Part shown: piece by piece, positions 20,540 to 29,837 of the stretch | Position numbering within the stretch: position 1 is the first letter of the stretch | Layout of the letters: each line of letters begins with the position of its first letter | Origin: Candolleomyces eurysporus | Lineage: Eukaryota > Basidiomycota > Agaricomycetes > Agaricales > Psathyrellaceae | Reading direction: 5' to 3' | Length of the DNA: 33,609 bases | Assembly: GCA_027579435.1 (NCBI GenBank) | Contig: JANBPK010001553.1 | Location: 1-33,609 of the forward strand | Position numbers and translations under genes: made by a program | Notes under the pieces: generated by a model | Databases searched by the model: none | What the model was told of the DNA's origin: nothing | Seen by the model: only the letters and a program-made list of their open reading frames with translations

Positions 20540-22670
20540 ATGTTTAAGAAACCTCTCAGCAATCTCAAAAGTTTATCTGCTCTTCGCAGTTCTGATAGGC
20601 GGAAACTGAAGCAGAGAGTCATGTCGGCTTTCAACTTGTCACCTGAAGACGGTGACCTGCTGGTGCCCGATGGCATCGAATCAGTGAAATTCAAATCTCA
20701 TTTGGAGGAACTAGGAGTATGTTCTCTAGATTGGTGAAGCCCTCATCTAATATACGTGGTCTAGGTCGCATACCTCTCGAGTGATGGTGACCCTCTGTGG
20801 TTTACGATTGGAAAAGGATCCGACGAATTGATCCCTACAATTTACACGCTCTGGAAGAAGGACGACCTGCTGCCCTTCCTCTCAACACCAGCTGCGGTAA
20901 TACCTATCCTGGCAGGTGGCACAGATCTCATGACCCCTGAAGGTTGGTCTCCTTGCAACACCTCTACCGTGCAGTGGCTAAAGTTTACACATGTAACTTA
21001 GTCGTCCACCACCCACCTTCACTAGCAGAAGGCACCCTGGTCTCCATTCGACAATACTCGCGGAAAGATGATAAGGTCTATCTATCCGTTCCGCTTGCTG
21101 TGGGCCGAATGGCTTTACCAAGCGATCAATTGACTTCCGGCGGGAAGGAGCAGGAGAAGGCGGTGCTCATGACCCACGTCTGGAAAGACTATCTCTGGGA
21201 CATGGGCTCAAAGCCTGATGTTCCCGACGATAAGGCAGTCCAGATCAGTGGTCAGAAAGCTGAGTCCTCGCAAGACGAGCCGGGCTCTGGGAACCAGGCC
21301 GCTGCTATATCCCCACCACCCTCGGAGATCGACGAGCAAGAACCACAAGCGTTGCCAAGTGATGCGGGTGTTTCGTACACGCCTGAAGAAATCAGCGAGC
21401 TGCTTCAGAAATCTCTGCTCCAGGCTATCACGGGCCCTCTGGCTTCAGCTCCGGCGTCAAATTATCCCATCCCAGTTACGCAATTCTATACAAACTATAT
21501 CTTGCCTTCTAGGCCTGCGTTCCCAACTCTTGTTCTTCGCCCATCCTCGTGCCCAGGTGAGGACGATGAAAGTCATATCGATCCCCAGAGTATCAGCATT
21601 AAGACCTCTACACATAAATCATTGACGTTGTTCTTGAAAGCCTCTGAGAAACTTGGTTTGGTGACAGTCAAGCACCCCCAGAAGCATTCACAACAAACGG
21701 ACTCGCTCGTCATGTCCGTAGACGCGAAGCATTCCTTGGTCCAGAGCCACGTCTCGTTCCTCACTGTCGGGGACAGAGAAGCGAAGGCGGCCGAGAAGGC
21801 TGCGCGTGAGGAGAAAGAGAGGTTGGAGGCGGAAGACTTGTCCCAGGAACTGGAAATTCGCGAATGGTGGGAGCCTCACCTTGTGACCGTTGATCTTTTC
21901 AAAGGGCTTGGTGGAAAGTAAGTCATTTCAGTATACTAATGTGCCAGATGTATTAAGGAATTGCTCCAGCCCTTCCGGTCCTTACACGCCGACGGAAATC
22001 CGCTCTCTGGTGTTTGATTATGTTACCGCCCGGGACCTCATCAATAAAGAGGACCAGAAGTACATCAATCTTGATGAACTTTTCAGCGCGTGCCTGGCTG
22101 CTCAGCCCGGAGGAAAGTCAAAAGGAAAAGGACAGGGAACCGGGTCTGAGCTCCCTAAGTTGATTAAGCGGGATGATCTGGTGAAGAAAATTATAGCAAA
22201 GATGCAGGCCTGGTACGAAATCCGAGCACCTGGTAAAGATCCAGTGCCAGAGTACGCAGCGTCTCCCCACATACTCATCCTATGATTCTCGCTGATCGGA
22301 GGCTCTTATGAATAGGAAAGGGCAGCTCAAGCCTATCCAAGTGGTCACAAAGATCAGAGAGGGGACCAAAGCCTCGACTATGATTACTGGCTTCGAGCCA
22401 TTCTTGGTCGACGCTGAAGAGATGGCTGAGGATCTGAGGAAAATTTGCGCCGGGGCGACTGGTAGTAAGTGAATCAACTTGTAGAAGGCGAACTTCACGA
22501 ATTCTGATGCGCTTTCTACAGTTTCTCCCATTGCCGGAAAGCCGGCGGGATCTGGGAAGGAAGTTCTAGTGCAGGGCAAACAGGCCCCCGCCGTCGTTCA
22601 GTATTTGATGGGTAAGGGAATTCCGGAACCCTGGATTAAAGTGTCTGGTCTTCGGGGGAAGAAGAAGTGA
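20540..22670 (+). CDS. tma64: eIF2D / Tma64-like translation factor (copy 1)
   Basis: Six exons: 20540-20716, 20765-20942, 21002-21917, 21970-22251, 22316-22464, 22522-22670; 616 aa, every phase consistent. The start MFKKPLSNLKS..SDRRKLKQRV matches the eIF2D N-terminus. A PUA domain follows (VAYLSSDGDPLWFTIGKG, PTIYTLWKKDDLLPFLSTP, GGTDLMTPE; about 60-165). Next come a winged-helix region (about 245-345), a SWIB-like part and a C-terminal SUI1 domain (about 522-610; PIQVVTKIREGTKASTMITGFE, GKEVLVQGKQAPAVVQYL). eIF2D binds the 40S subunit, delivers tRNA independently of eIF2 and helps release deacylated tRNA and mRNA during recycling. It normally occurs once per genome. Here a second full copy lies at 29838, with many amino-acid differences in the linker and no stop in either. 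Acts in the cytoplasm. Confidence 0.92.
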
Positions 22671-22768
22671 TATGTCCGCGTGTAGCATTTAGCTTTTCAG
22701 GATGTAACGATGTTCTGACCGAGTCAGAATCTCTCTTCGAGATTGAGAATGACAGATGAAACGTCGGT

Positions 22769-22783
22769 CATCTTATCTTATCT
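22769..22783 (-). promoter_or_regulatory. tandem GATA-type sites downstream of eIF2D copy 1
   Basis: CATCTTATCTTATCT: two TTATC units 5 bp apart plus a mutated third. It is the duplicate of the three-site array at 32070-32085 between eIF2D copy 3 and Dim1. In this copy Dim1 itself is missing. Confidence 0.35.
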
Positions 22784-22807
22784 AAGGAGAACAAACGTCA
22801 GAATATT

Positions 22808-23004
22808 TAATGAAGGACTGACTGGCCACAGGCTTATTGCGGTTACCCATTCAGTATTTCGAGGGTGTGAGCTAATAAATGGTTGTGGGGCAGACCACTG
22901 AGCGACCCAAGCTCGAGGTCATCATCGGTGATTTCGTCAAGGTGGGAAATCCATACTTCGAAGGATGCGTATCGAACCCTCCCTAGCAAATATCGTCGCC
23001 CCTG
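22808..23004 (+). pseudogene. Dim1 exon fragment (truncated duplicate)
   Basis: Matches the end of intron 3 and the start of exon 4 of the Dim1 gene at about 32693-32900: the AATATATGG-like intron end, then [19 protein letters not shown] and QISSPL. Exons 1-3 and the Dim1 promoter are absent, as if about 0.6 kb had been deleted. The reading frame is broken: where intact Dim1 has SNTPYQI (the catalytic NxPY motif), this copy has SNPP followed by TAG at 22984-22986. Similarity ends at 23004. A dead remnant that marks the right edge of unit 1. Confidence 0.8.
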
Positions 23005-24107
23005 ATTGAGAACATAACAAAGAAAGGAGGATGGTCATGATAGTGAAGTCGAGGAGGATTAGAAGAAATGAGGCAGCGAAAGCAAACACAATTGAGGTCG
23101 CCAAAACGTGTTGTCATTAGTATGAAGTTATGGATTTGCTTCCTACCCTGTTTGTTATAAACATGATTCAATATGATATGTTGCCACCTCGTTCAGTACC
23201 GGAGGATTTCAAGTGCGGTGTGGGTTCACCCAATGTAGGCCCGGGCCACTCGGAGTCGAGCTGATTCGATCCGCTCCGATAAGACCGACGGTACCGCACC
23301 AGAGGCATTTCTCATGCCTCCCAAACGGCTCTTTCTCCTCCCCATCGGACAGTCTGCGTACACACAAATGCAAGTCCAGATCTTCATTCAATTTGCTCTG
23401 GAACAGGTATGTTCTATCCGAGCATTCGTTGCTCAGGGTGCTAGCCCACCAGGATAAATTTCAAGATACGCGATGAGTAGGGTAAGGTGTCGCAACTTGG
23501 TCACGACGCCTCTGGTTTTGCCGTAAAGCTACATGCTCGGAACCAAAGGCTCCTTTTATCGGGATATATGGAATGGAAATGCTGCGTCCATTCCTTCAAT
23601 CCAACAGTACTTACCCCGCCTTTAATTTCGGGAACATTGTTCGACTGACTTCTAGTCGTACCAAGGGCACGGGGTGTGTCTTCCAAACTTCTGTTACCTC
23701 CATACTTACGGACGGCATTACAGCACAGATTCTCCATCTAGACAGATGACAGAATCTGTGATTTGTATGGCCGTTCGTCATCCAATTTGTCCAGACCAGA
23801 GAGGGGCGTCTGGCCCGTTTCTGGGGCATGCAAAGACGTCCAACCTTCGATTCTCAGTCTAATTTCTGTGTGTCCTTGTGGGCTTGTTATTGATACGGAT
23901 CGGCGTTCACTTGATTATCACAGTCACCTAGTGAACGGTTCGCGGAGAAGCTTTCTCATCGACGTTCCTGGTATGTCAGTACACGCCTGGTCTGCATTTC
24001 CACCATCAGGCGTTTACGTTCGCTTCGATTCTATCATTACTTCAAGCTCATTTGCCTCAGGTACCCTGCCACGGGCACATTCACATGACGCACCCAGCGC
24101 CTATCAG
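23005..24107. other. unit junction and upstream region of tyrosinase 2
   Basis: From 23005 to about 23120 there is sequence found in neither unit as far as seen by eye. From 23121 the sequence repeats the region before tyrosinase 1. A stretch of about 155 bp (about 23414-23571) is present here but absent at the matching place near 17312. No gene is supported; long open frames over the tyrosinase start are shadows. Confidence 0.45.
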
Positions 24108-24114
24108 TATATAA
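24108..24114 (+). promoter_or_regulatory. TATA box of tyrosinase 2
   Basis: TATATAA 43 bp before the ATG at 24157; spacing is the same as in copy 1. Confidence 0.55.
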
Positions 24115-24156
24115 CAGCTCGATTTTCTGGCAAGGCTTTCCCCAGCAGCCGCTCTG

Positions 24157-25529
24157 ATGATTCCCCGCGTCTTGTGCAGCCTTTTGATCATCTTCCTCGC
24201 TGTCTTCACCTCGGCATTGCCCCAGGCCGCGACAGATGGTGTGGAGTACGTCGAGCTCGAGCCCGAGGCGACTGATGCTAGTCGCTCGGGCAGTGGTGGT
24301 CCACGAAGATGCAAGCGTCTTGCCGTTCGTAAAGAATGGTGAGGCTCAATTTTTTTTTCCCAATTCTCCGACGGAACCGTCTCTTACTGATATATTTATT
24401 GTATGTAGGCGAGACCTGAGTGCTACGCACAAGCGGGATTATATCCGTGCAGTCAAATGTCTGCAACAGCGACGGGCTCTTAACACGACTCTCCCGAACA
24501 AGTTCAATCGGTTTGACGAGTTCTCGTTGAGCCACAGCAACGCTGCGGAAAGAGTTCACGGTGTCGTCAGTCTTTCCTATCCTGTGCTCCTGCATCCCAA
24601 TCGCTTATGACATTCTAGGGTCAATTCTTGCCTTGGCACAGGCATTTCGGTTATCTTCATCACCAAGCTCTGCGTGACTGCAACTACGCTGGACCTTTCC
24701 CGTGAGCCTTCAAGGAGGTTTCTCATTTTACAATGTGTTTCTAACTTGATACTCAGCTATTGGGACTGGACTCGAGATACTAATGGCAATACACCGTGAG
24801 TGATGCACTGGATACACTTATCAAACCTAGGCTTATGTCTCTCAGAATTCAACAGTCACCTTTATTCGACCCAGTGACCGGGTTCGGTGGAGACGGGGTT
24901 GCCGGTACATACACCCCACCTACGGACGACGATGGCACCCCATTCCCTATCATCCCAGAATTCATGAAAGGATGCGTTCAGACCGGTCCCTTTGCCAATC
25001 TCGTTTTACACGTCGGGCCAGGGCGTCGCTTCACTGATCACTGCCTAGTTAGAGGATTCCATGAGGAACTTCGCCCGTCCCTCAGCCAGCCTCATATTTC
25101 CAATATCATGAGCCAGACCACCTATGACAATTTCTGGAACTCGTTGGATGGTCTTCCGTTCAAGCCCGATTCTCGCCTCCACGATGCCGGACATGGATTC
25201 ACGGGTGGTGATATGATAAGTTTTTATACCAGTCCCAATGGTCAGTTGCTTTCTCAACTCGCAGGTATAATTGCTTTGATTGGCTCAATTCTCTACTAGA
25301 TCCCATCTTCTTTTTGCACCACGCTGGATTGGACCGCATCTGGTGGCAATGGCAGAACGCTGACTTGAACAATAGGCTATACCAGATCGGCGGAAGAGTG
25401 AACTATCAGCCTCCCTTTGGCGAAGTCACATTGGACTACCAACTTCCTTACCCTGGCCTTGCGACTCCCTGGGTCACTCTTCGTGATGCTATGGATCCTC
25501 GTCTGGAGCCATACTGCTATACTTACTAG
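24157..25529 (+). CDS. secreted tyrosinase (copy 2)
   Basis: Six exons with lengths identical to copy 1 (182, 157, 83, 39, 395, 230 nt): 24157-24338, 24409-24565, 24619-24701, 24757-24795, 24846-25240, 25300-25529; 361 aa. Signal peptide MIPRVLCSLLIIFLAVFTSA. All copper ligands are kept: SLSHSN, RVHG, FLPWHRHF, HDAGH and FFLHH..LDRIWWQWQ. Differences from copy 1 are scattered substitutions (for example GYLHHQAL against GYLYHQAL, and NGNTP against NGDTL) with no coding indel. Introns differ more than exons, which suggests that the protein is under selection in both copies. Its last intron (25241-25299) contains the left breakpoint of the inner duplication at 25264. Confidence 0.93.
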
Positions 25530-25833
25530 GCCGATCGTGGCAGCCAGTTGTTAGAAGATGATCCAGAGTACTTGTCGAATAGCGTCGTCAGAGTAGAGAA
25601 CCGTTTCGTTACGAGTTCCATTCATGCGCTCGAAAACAACCTAAAAAAGTTCATGAATTTTGGGTGTTGGATCGACAGTGGGTGGCAGCTTGCAGAATAT
25701 CCTTGAGCACAACTCATAACCTCATGACTCTCCCAAGTACGACCTCAATCAGTAGAAGAGCGCCATTTTGTTGACAATAGTTATAGCCTCTGTCAAGCAA
25801 ATTTAACTACCTACGAGAATAATACATATGCCG
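25530..25833. other. intergenic between tyrosinase 2 and F-box gene A (convergent)
   Basis: No gene. The same sequence follows the tyrosinase fragment at 28004-28327, with small insertions there. Confidence 0.45.
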
Positions 25834-26978
25834 TTAATAGAAGCGGTACAATTTGTAGCAGCGCTCACTACACGGGTACGCATATCTCACGACAAACGGG
25901 TGTGTCAAAGAACGGCAGCTGCATCCAAAACCAAAGGTCGCTAGGAATTCACCACTAAGGGAAAGGAGTAAAAGTGTTTAGAAAGAGAATTAATGAATGA
26001 AGAAGGGGGACTCACGCGTTCCTGTCGCCAATCGCAGCGTACTCTAGTGGGGGGATTGGAGGACCTGGTACTGGAAAATAAAGAAGCTCTCGAAGCCGAG
26101 GGTGGAGATTCAGAACCTCTTGTAGATTCTGGGCGTTGAGTATGTTAGGGTCGCTCCATACCCCCCAGCTGTAGATCCCCCGGACAGCACGATTCTTCAG
26201 TGCACAGAGGATTACGTTATCGGGGTCGTGTTCAAGTATTTTCACGGTGTAAATGGGGAAGGTAACGTATACCACCTCCAGTTTTGGGATGCGAGGCAGA
26301 GCCAGTGCCAGGTCTCGAGCACGGTCTCGGCGCGCGGAATAGGATCTCCAGTTGGATGGCCCTTCACCGACGTCGTCCGGATGGCTATACCACCTCTGGG
26401 GACATGAAGAATCACACTGTTAACATTCCAGGTACGGACATTTTACAGAAAGAATACTGACCATGTTCGTCCAAACGGAAGTCATACACTCGATCAGAGA
26501 GTCGACCACGTTCCGCTCCCCCTGATTGGTGAACCGTTGACCTTTGTCGTGCACGACCACGTACTCTGGGTTAACGTGCCTGAGTCCAGCGCACAAACCT
26601 TGCGCCATCTTTTTAGAGGCGACGGTGAGAGATACGGATAGATATAAGAGGTTGGGAAGGGAAATCAGGATCTTGCGCAAAATCTGGCCATATGCCCCCT
26701 CGAGGCGAAGTTTTTTGACGCGAGCACCGATACCTTTGTGGCGGGTTAGCAGANGAGGCCAGAATTTTCGCATCTTGTTGAGATGCAAGAAGGATGGTCT
26801 CGTAAATCAAAGGGAGAGCGATGTACTCCCAGCGTCGGGATACGAGGAGTAGTTCGAGCGCCTCAGAGCGCCTAGTGATGAGGCCCTCCGGAGACCGTTT
26901 GGCGAACGTTCGGTAGTCGACAGATAATCGAATCGCCAGGATTTCTTGAAGCAATTCGTCGGGCAGATTTCCGGTCAT
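25834..26978 (-). CDS. F-box protein (copy A)
   Basis: Three exons on the minus strand: 26978-26462, 26416-26016, 25954-25834; 345 aa after deleting the N at 26754, which is absent from the otherwise matching copy B. Start MTGNLPDELLQEIL is the F-box itself. It is followed by the family's usual pattern: ALELLLVSRRW, IALPLIYETILLASQQDAKILA, GARVKKLRLEGAYG, LPNLLYLSVSL and GLCAGLRHVNP. This is a very large family in Agaricomycetes, thought to be SCF substrate adaptors. The C-terminal exon is Cys- and aromatic-rich (GFGCSC, YPCSERCYKLYRFY). Upstream frames can be extended only from a non-ATG codon, so the ATG at 26978 is taken. Intron phases (0 and 2) fit. Confidence 0.82.
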
Positions 26979-27083
26979 GGTGGTTGCGGAGTAGAATGTG
27001 GGCTTGCTCTGTTTTGCGCGGATTTTTAGAGCGATCTTGTACCCTAAAATTTGAACGGGCTCCACCGGATTACTGTACCATTT

Positions 27084-27095
27084 CGATCATGATCG
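27084..27095. promoter_or_regulatory. 12-bp perfect palindrome upstream of F-box copy A
   Basis: CGATCATGATCG is perfectly self-complementary and lies about 106 bp before the F-box start codon. The same palindrome precedes copy B at 29582-29593. Regulatory function is inferred only. Confidence 0.25.
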
Positions 27096-27270
27096 CATTG
27101 ACTTGAGGCAGAGGACGCGAGCGGGGAGAGACCAGGTTATCTGCAGATATCCGAGCCTTTTTCAGTCGCTTTCCTGCCAACTGAGGGGAATTATCTGCCC
27201 CTCCGCCCCTGGCCGTGGCCCAAGCAAACCCAAGTGCCGTGACGGTGTCTCAGATTGGTGATCAAAGATC

Positions 27271-27280
27271 TTATCTTATC
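27271..27280 (-). promoter_or_regulatory. tandem GATA-type sites before the chimeric eIF2D start
   Basis: TTATCTTATC (two GATAA units on the minus strand), about 48 bp before the ATG at 27328. Shared with the eIF2D copy at 29838. Confidence 0.35.
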
Positions 27281-27327
27281 TTTTCGAGTGTTGTCATTCA
27301 TCATCGGCTCTCTTCAACACCACGACA

Positions 27328-28003
27328 ATGTTCAAGAAACCTCTCCACAATCTCAAAACTTCCTCTGCTCTTCGCAGCTCTGATAGACGGAAGCTGAAGC
27401 AGAGAGTCACATCAGCATTCAACTTGTCACCTGAAGACGGTGACCTGCTAGTGCCCGATGGCATCGAATCAGTGAAAGTCAGCACTCATCTGGAGGAGCC
27501 AGGAGTATGTTCTCCAGATTCACTCAGCTTTCGTCTGACACATGCGGTCTAGGTTGCATACCTCTCGAGTGAGGGTGACCCTCTGTGGTTTACAATTGGG
27601 AAAGGATCCGACGAATTGATCCCCACAATTTACACACTCTGGAAGAAGGACGACCTGCTGCCCTTCCTCTCAACACCAGCTGCGGTTATACCAATTCTAA
27701 CAGGTGGCGCAGATCTCATGATTCCTGGAGGTCGTGGGGTATAATTATTTTGATTGGCTCAAATCTCTACTAGATCCCATCTTCTTTTTGCACCATGCTG
27801 GATTGGACCGCATTTGGTGGCAATGGCAGAACGCTGACTTGAACAATAGGCTGTATCAGATCGGCGGAAGAGTGAACCATCAGCCTCCCTATGGCGAAGT
27901 CACACTGGACTACCAACTTCCCTACCCTGGCCTTGCGACTCCCTGGGTCACTCTTCGTGACGCTATGCATCCTCGTCTGGAGTCATACTGCTATACTTAC
28001 TAG
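27328..28003 (+). CDS. chimeric gene: eIF2D N-terminus fused to tyrosinase C-terminus
   Basis: Exons 27328-27504 and 27553-27730 are eIF2D exons 1 and 2 (MFKKPL.. to GGADLMIPG, N-terminal and most of the PUA domain). Exon 27774-28003 is the last tyrosinase exon (DPIFFLHHAGLDRIWW.. to SYCYTY, stop). The intron between them (27731-27773, 43 nt) is a hybrid: eIF2D donor side GTCGTG, tyrosinase acceptor CTACTAG. eIF2D exon 2 ends after the first codon base (G) and the tyrosinase exon starts with AT, so the codon GAT is made and the frame stays open: 585 nt, 194 aa. The product would lack the eIF2D winged-helix, SWIB and SUI1 parts and all tyrosinase copper ligands except the HH pair, and has no signal peptide. 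It has an eIF2D promoter. Either an expressed novel gene or a by-product of duplication. Confidence 0.7.
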
Positions 28004-28327
28004 GCCAATCGTGGCAGTCAGTTTTTAGAAGATGATCAAATATACTGGTCGAATAGCATCGTCAGAGTAGAGAACCGTTTCGCTACGAATTCCATTCATG
28101 CGCTCGAAAACAACCTAAAAAGGTTCATGGATTTTTGGGTGTTGGATCGACAGTGGGTGGCAGCTTGCAGAATATCCTTGAGCACAGTTCACAACCTCAT
28201 TCCATTTGTTCACTTGCCTGACTCGCCCAAGCGCAACCTCAGTCAGGAGCAGAGCACCATTTTGTTGGCAGTAGTTATAGCCTCTGTCATACAAATTTAA
28301 CTACCTACGAGGATAATACATATGCCG
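28004..28327. other. intergenic between tyrosinase fragment and F-box copy B
   Basis: Duplicate of 25530-25833 with a few insertions; no gene. Confidence 0.45.
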
Positions 28328-29476
28328 TTAATAAAAGCGGTACAATTTGTAGCAGCGCTCGCTACACGGGTACGGATATCCCACGACCAACGGGTGTGTC
28401 ACAGAACAGCAGCTGCATCCAAAACCAAAGGTTGCTAGGAATTCACCGCTAAGGGAAAGGAGTGTAAACTGTTTAGAAAGAGAATTAATGAATGAAGAAG
28501 GGGGACTCACGCGTTCCTGTCGCCAATCGCAGCGTACTCTAGTGGGGGGATCGGAGGACCTGGTACTGGAAAATGAAGAAGCTCTCGAAGCCGAGTGTGG
28601 AGATTCAGAACCTCTTGTAGATTCTGGGCATTGAGTATGTCATGGTCGCTCCATACCCTCCGGCTGTAGATCCTCCGGACAGCACGATTCTTCAGTGCAC
28701 AGAGGATTACATTATTGGGGTCTTGTTCAAGTCTTTTAACGGTCACGTAAATGTGGGGGAAGGTAATGTATACCACCTCCAGTTTTGGGATGCGGGGCAG
28801 AGCCAGTGCTAGGTCTCGAGCACGGTCTCGGCGCGCGCAATAGGATCCCCAGTTGGATGACTCTTGACCAATGTCGTCGGGATGGTCATACCATCTCTGG
28901 GAGCATGAAGGGTCACTGTGAACATTCCAGGCACTGACATTTCACAGAAAGAGTACTGACCATGTTCGTCCAAACGGAAGTCATACACTCGATCAGAGAG
29001 TCGACCACGTTCCGCTCTCCCTGATTGGTGTGCCGTTGACCTTTGTCGCGCACGACCACGTACTCTGGGTTAACATGCCTCAGTCCAGCGCATAAACCTC
29101 CTGCCATCTTTTTCGAGGCGACGGTGAGAGACACGGATAGATATAAGAGGTTGGGAAGGGAAATCAGGATCTTGCGCAAGATCTGGCCGTATGCCCCCTC
29201 GAGGCGGAGTTTTTTGACGCGGGCACCGATACCCTTGTGACGAGTCAGCAGAGAGGCCAGGATTTTCGCATCCTGTTGAGATGCGAGAAGGATGGTCTCG
29301 CACATCAAAGGGAGAGCGATCCGCTGCCAGCGTCGGGATACGAGGAGTAGTTCGAGCGCCTCAGAGCGCCTAGTGATGAGGCCCTCCGGAGACCATTTGG
29401 CGAACGTTAGGTAGTCGACAGATAATCGAGTCTCCAGGATTTCTTGAAGCAATTCGTCGGGCAGATTTCCGGTCAT
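28328..29476 (-). pseudogene. F-box protein (copy B), frameshifted
   Basis: Tandem duplicate of copy A with exons 29476-28961, 28915-28511 and 28448-28328. Exon 1 is intact: MTGNLPDELLQEIL.., and LASLLTRHKG without the extra N seen in copy A. At the start of exon 2, copy A reads TGTGATTCT after the acceptor whereas copy B reads TGACCCT, two bases shorter. With the conserved splice sites this gives an immediate stop codon, and the rest of exon 2 (WYDHPDDIGQ.., IPKLEVVYITFP..) is out of frame. Reading through the intron instead also ends at a stop after LECSQ. Exon 2 otherwise has a 6-nt in-frame insertion. Likely a recent pseudogene, or a truncated protein of about 170-190 aa. Confidence 0.7.
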
Positions 29477-29581
29477 GGTGGTTGCGGAGTAGAATGTGGG
29501 CTTGCTCTGTTTTGCGCGGATTTTTAGAGCGATCTTGTACCCTAAAATTTGAACGGGCTCCACCGGATTACTGTACCATTT

Positions 29582-29593
29582 CGATCATGATCG
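29582..29593. promoter_or_regulatory. 12-bp palindrome upstream of F-box copy B
   Basis: CGATCATGATCG, identical to the site before copy A. Confidence 0.25.
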
Positions 29594-29777
29594 CATTGAC
29601 TTGAGGCAGAGGACGCGAGCGGGGAGAGACCATCGTAGGTTATCTGCAGATATCCGAGCCTTTTTCAGTCGCTTTCCCGCCAGCTGAGGGGAACGGTATA
29701 TCACTGCCCCTGGCCGTAGCCCAAGTTTGGCCCAAGTGTCAGTGTCTCAGGCGGCAGATTGATGATCAAAGATGATC

Positions 29778-29789
29778 TTATCTTATCTT
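29778..29789 (-). promoter_or_regulatory. tandem GATA-type sites before eIF2D copy 3
   Basis: TTATCTTATCTT about 50 bp before the ATG at 29838; same arrangement as before the chimera. Confidence 0.35.
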
Positions 29790-29837
29790 CTTGAGTGTTG
29801 TCATTCATCGTTGGCTCTCTTCAACACCACTGCGACA

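Larger units (their letters stand above)
17030..23004 (+). repeat. outer tandem duplication, unit 1
   Basis: Head-to-tail copy of the segment that begins again near 23121. It includes the tyrosinase upstream region, tyrosinase, eIF2D, the eIF2D-Dim1 spacer with GATA sites, and a Dim1 exon fragment. Its left edge is seen by comparing the ATGGATTT..CTTCCTACCCTGT stretch at about 17039 with that at 23130. Its right edge is at CGCCCCTG (23004), where similarity to the Dim1 exon stops. The interval between tyrosinase 1 and eIF2D is not shared with unit 2. Confidence 0.75.
25264..27733 (+). repeat. inner tandem duplication, left copy
   Basis: Segment from inside the last tyrosinase intron (GGTATAATT at 25264), through the tyrosinase 3' exon and the F-box gene, to intron 2 of eIF2D (GGAGGTC at 27727-27733). 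It is repeated head-to-tail from 27738. Four bases (27734-27737) at the join belong to neither parent. Confidence 0.85.

Noticed and set aside
26979..27065. 29-residue N-terminal extension of the F-box proteins (both copies)
   Set aside because: The extension begins at a GTG codon; the first ATG (26978, and 29476 in copy B) starts just before the F-box.
27585..27773. Plus-strand frame inside the chimera as a separate gene
   Set aside because: Shifted reading of eIF2D exon 2, explained by the exon chain of the chimera.
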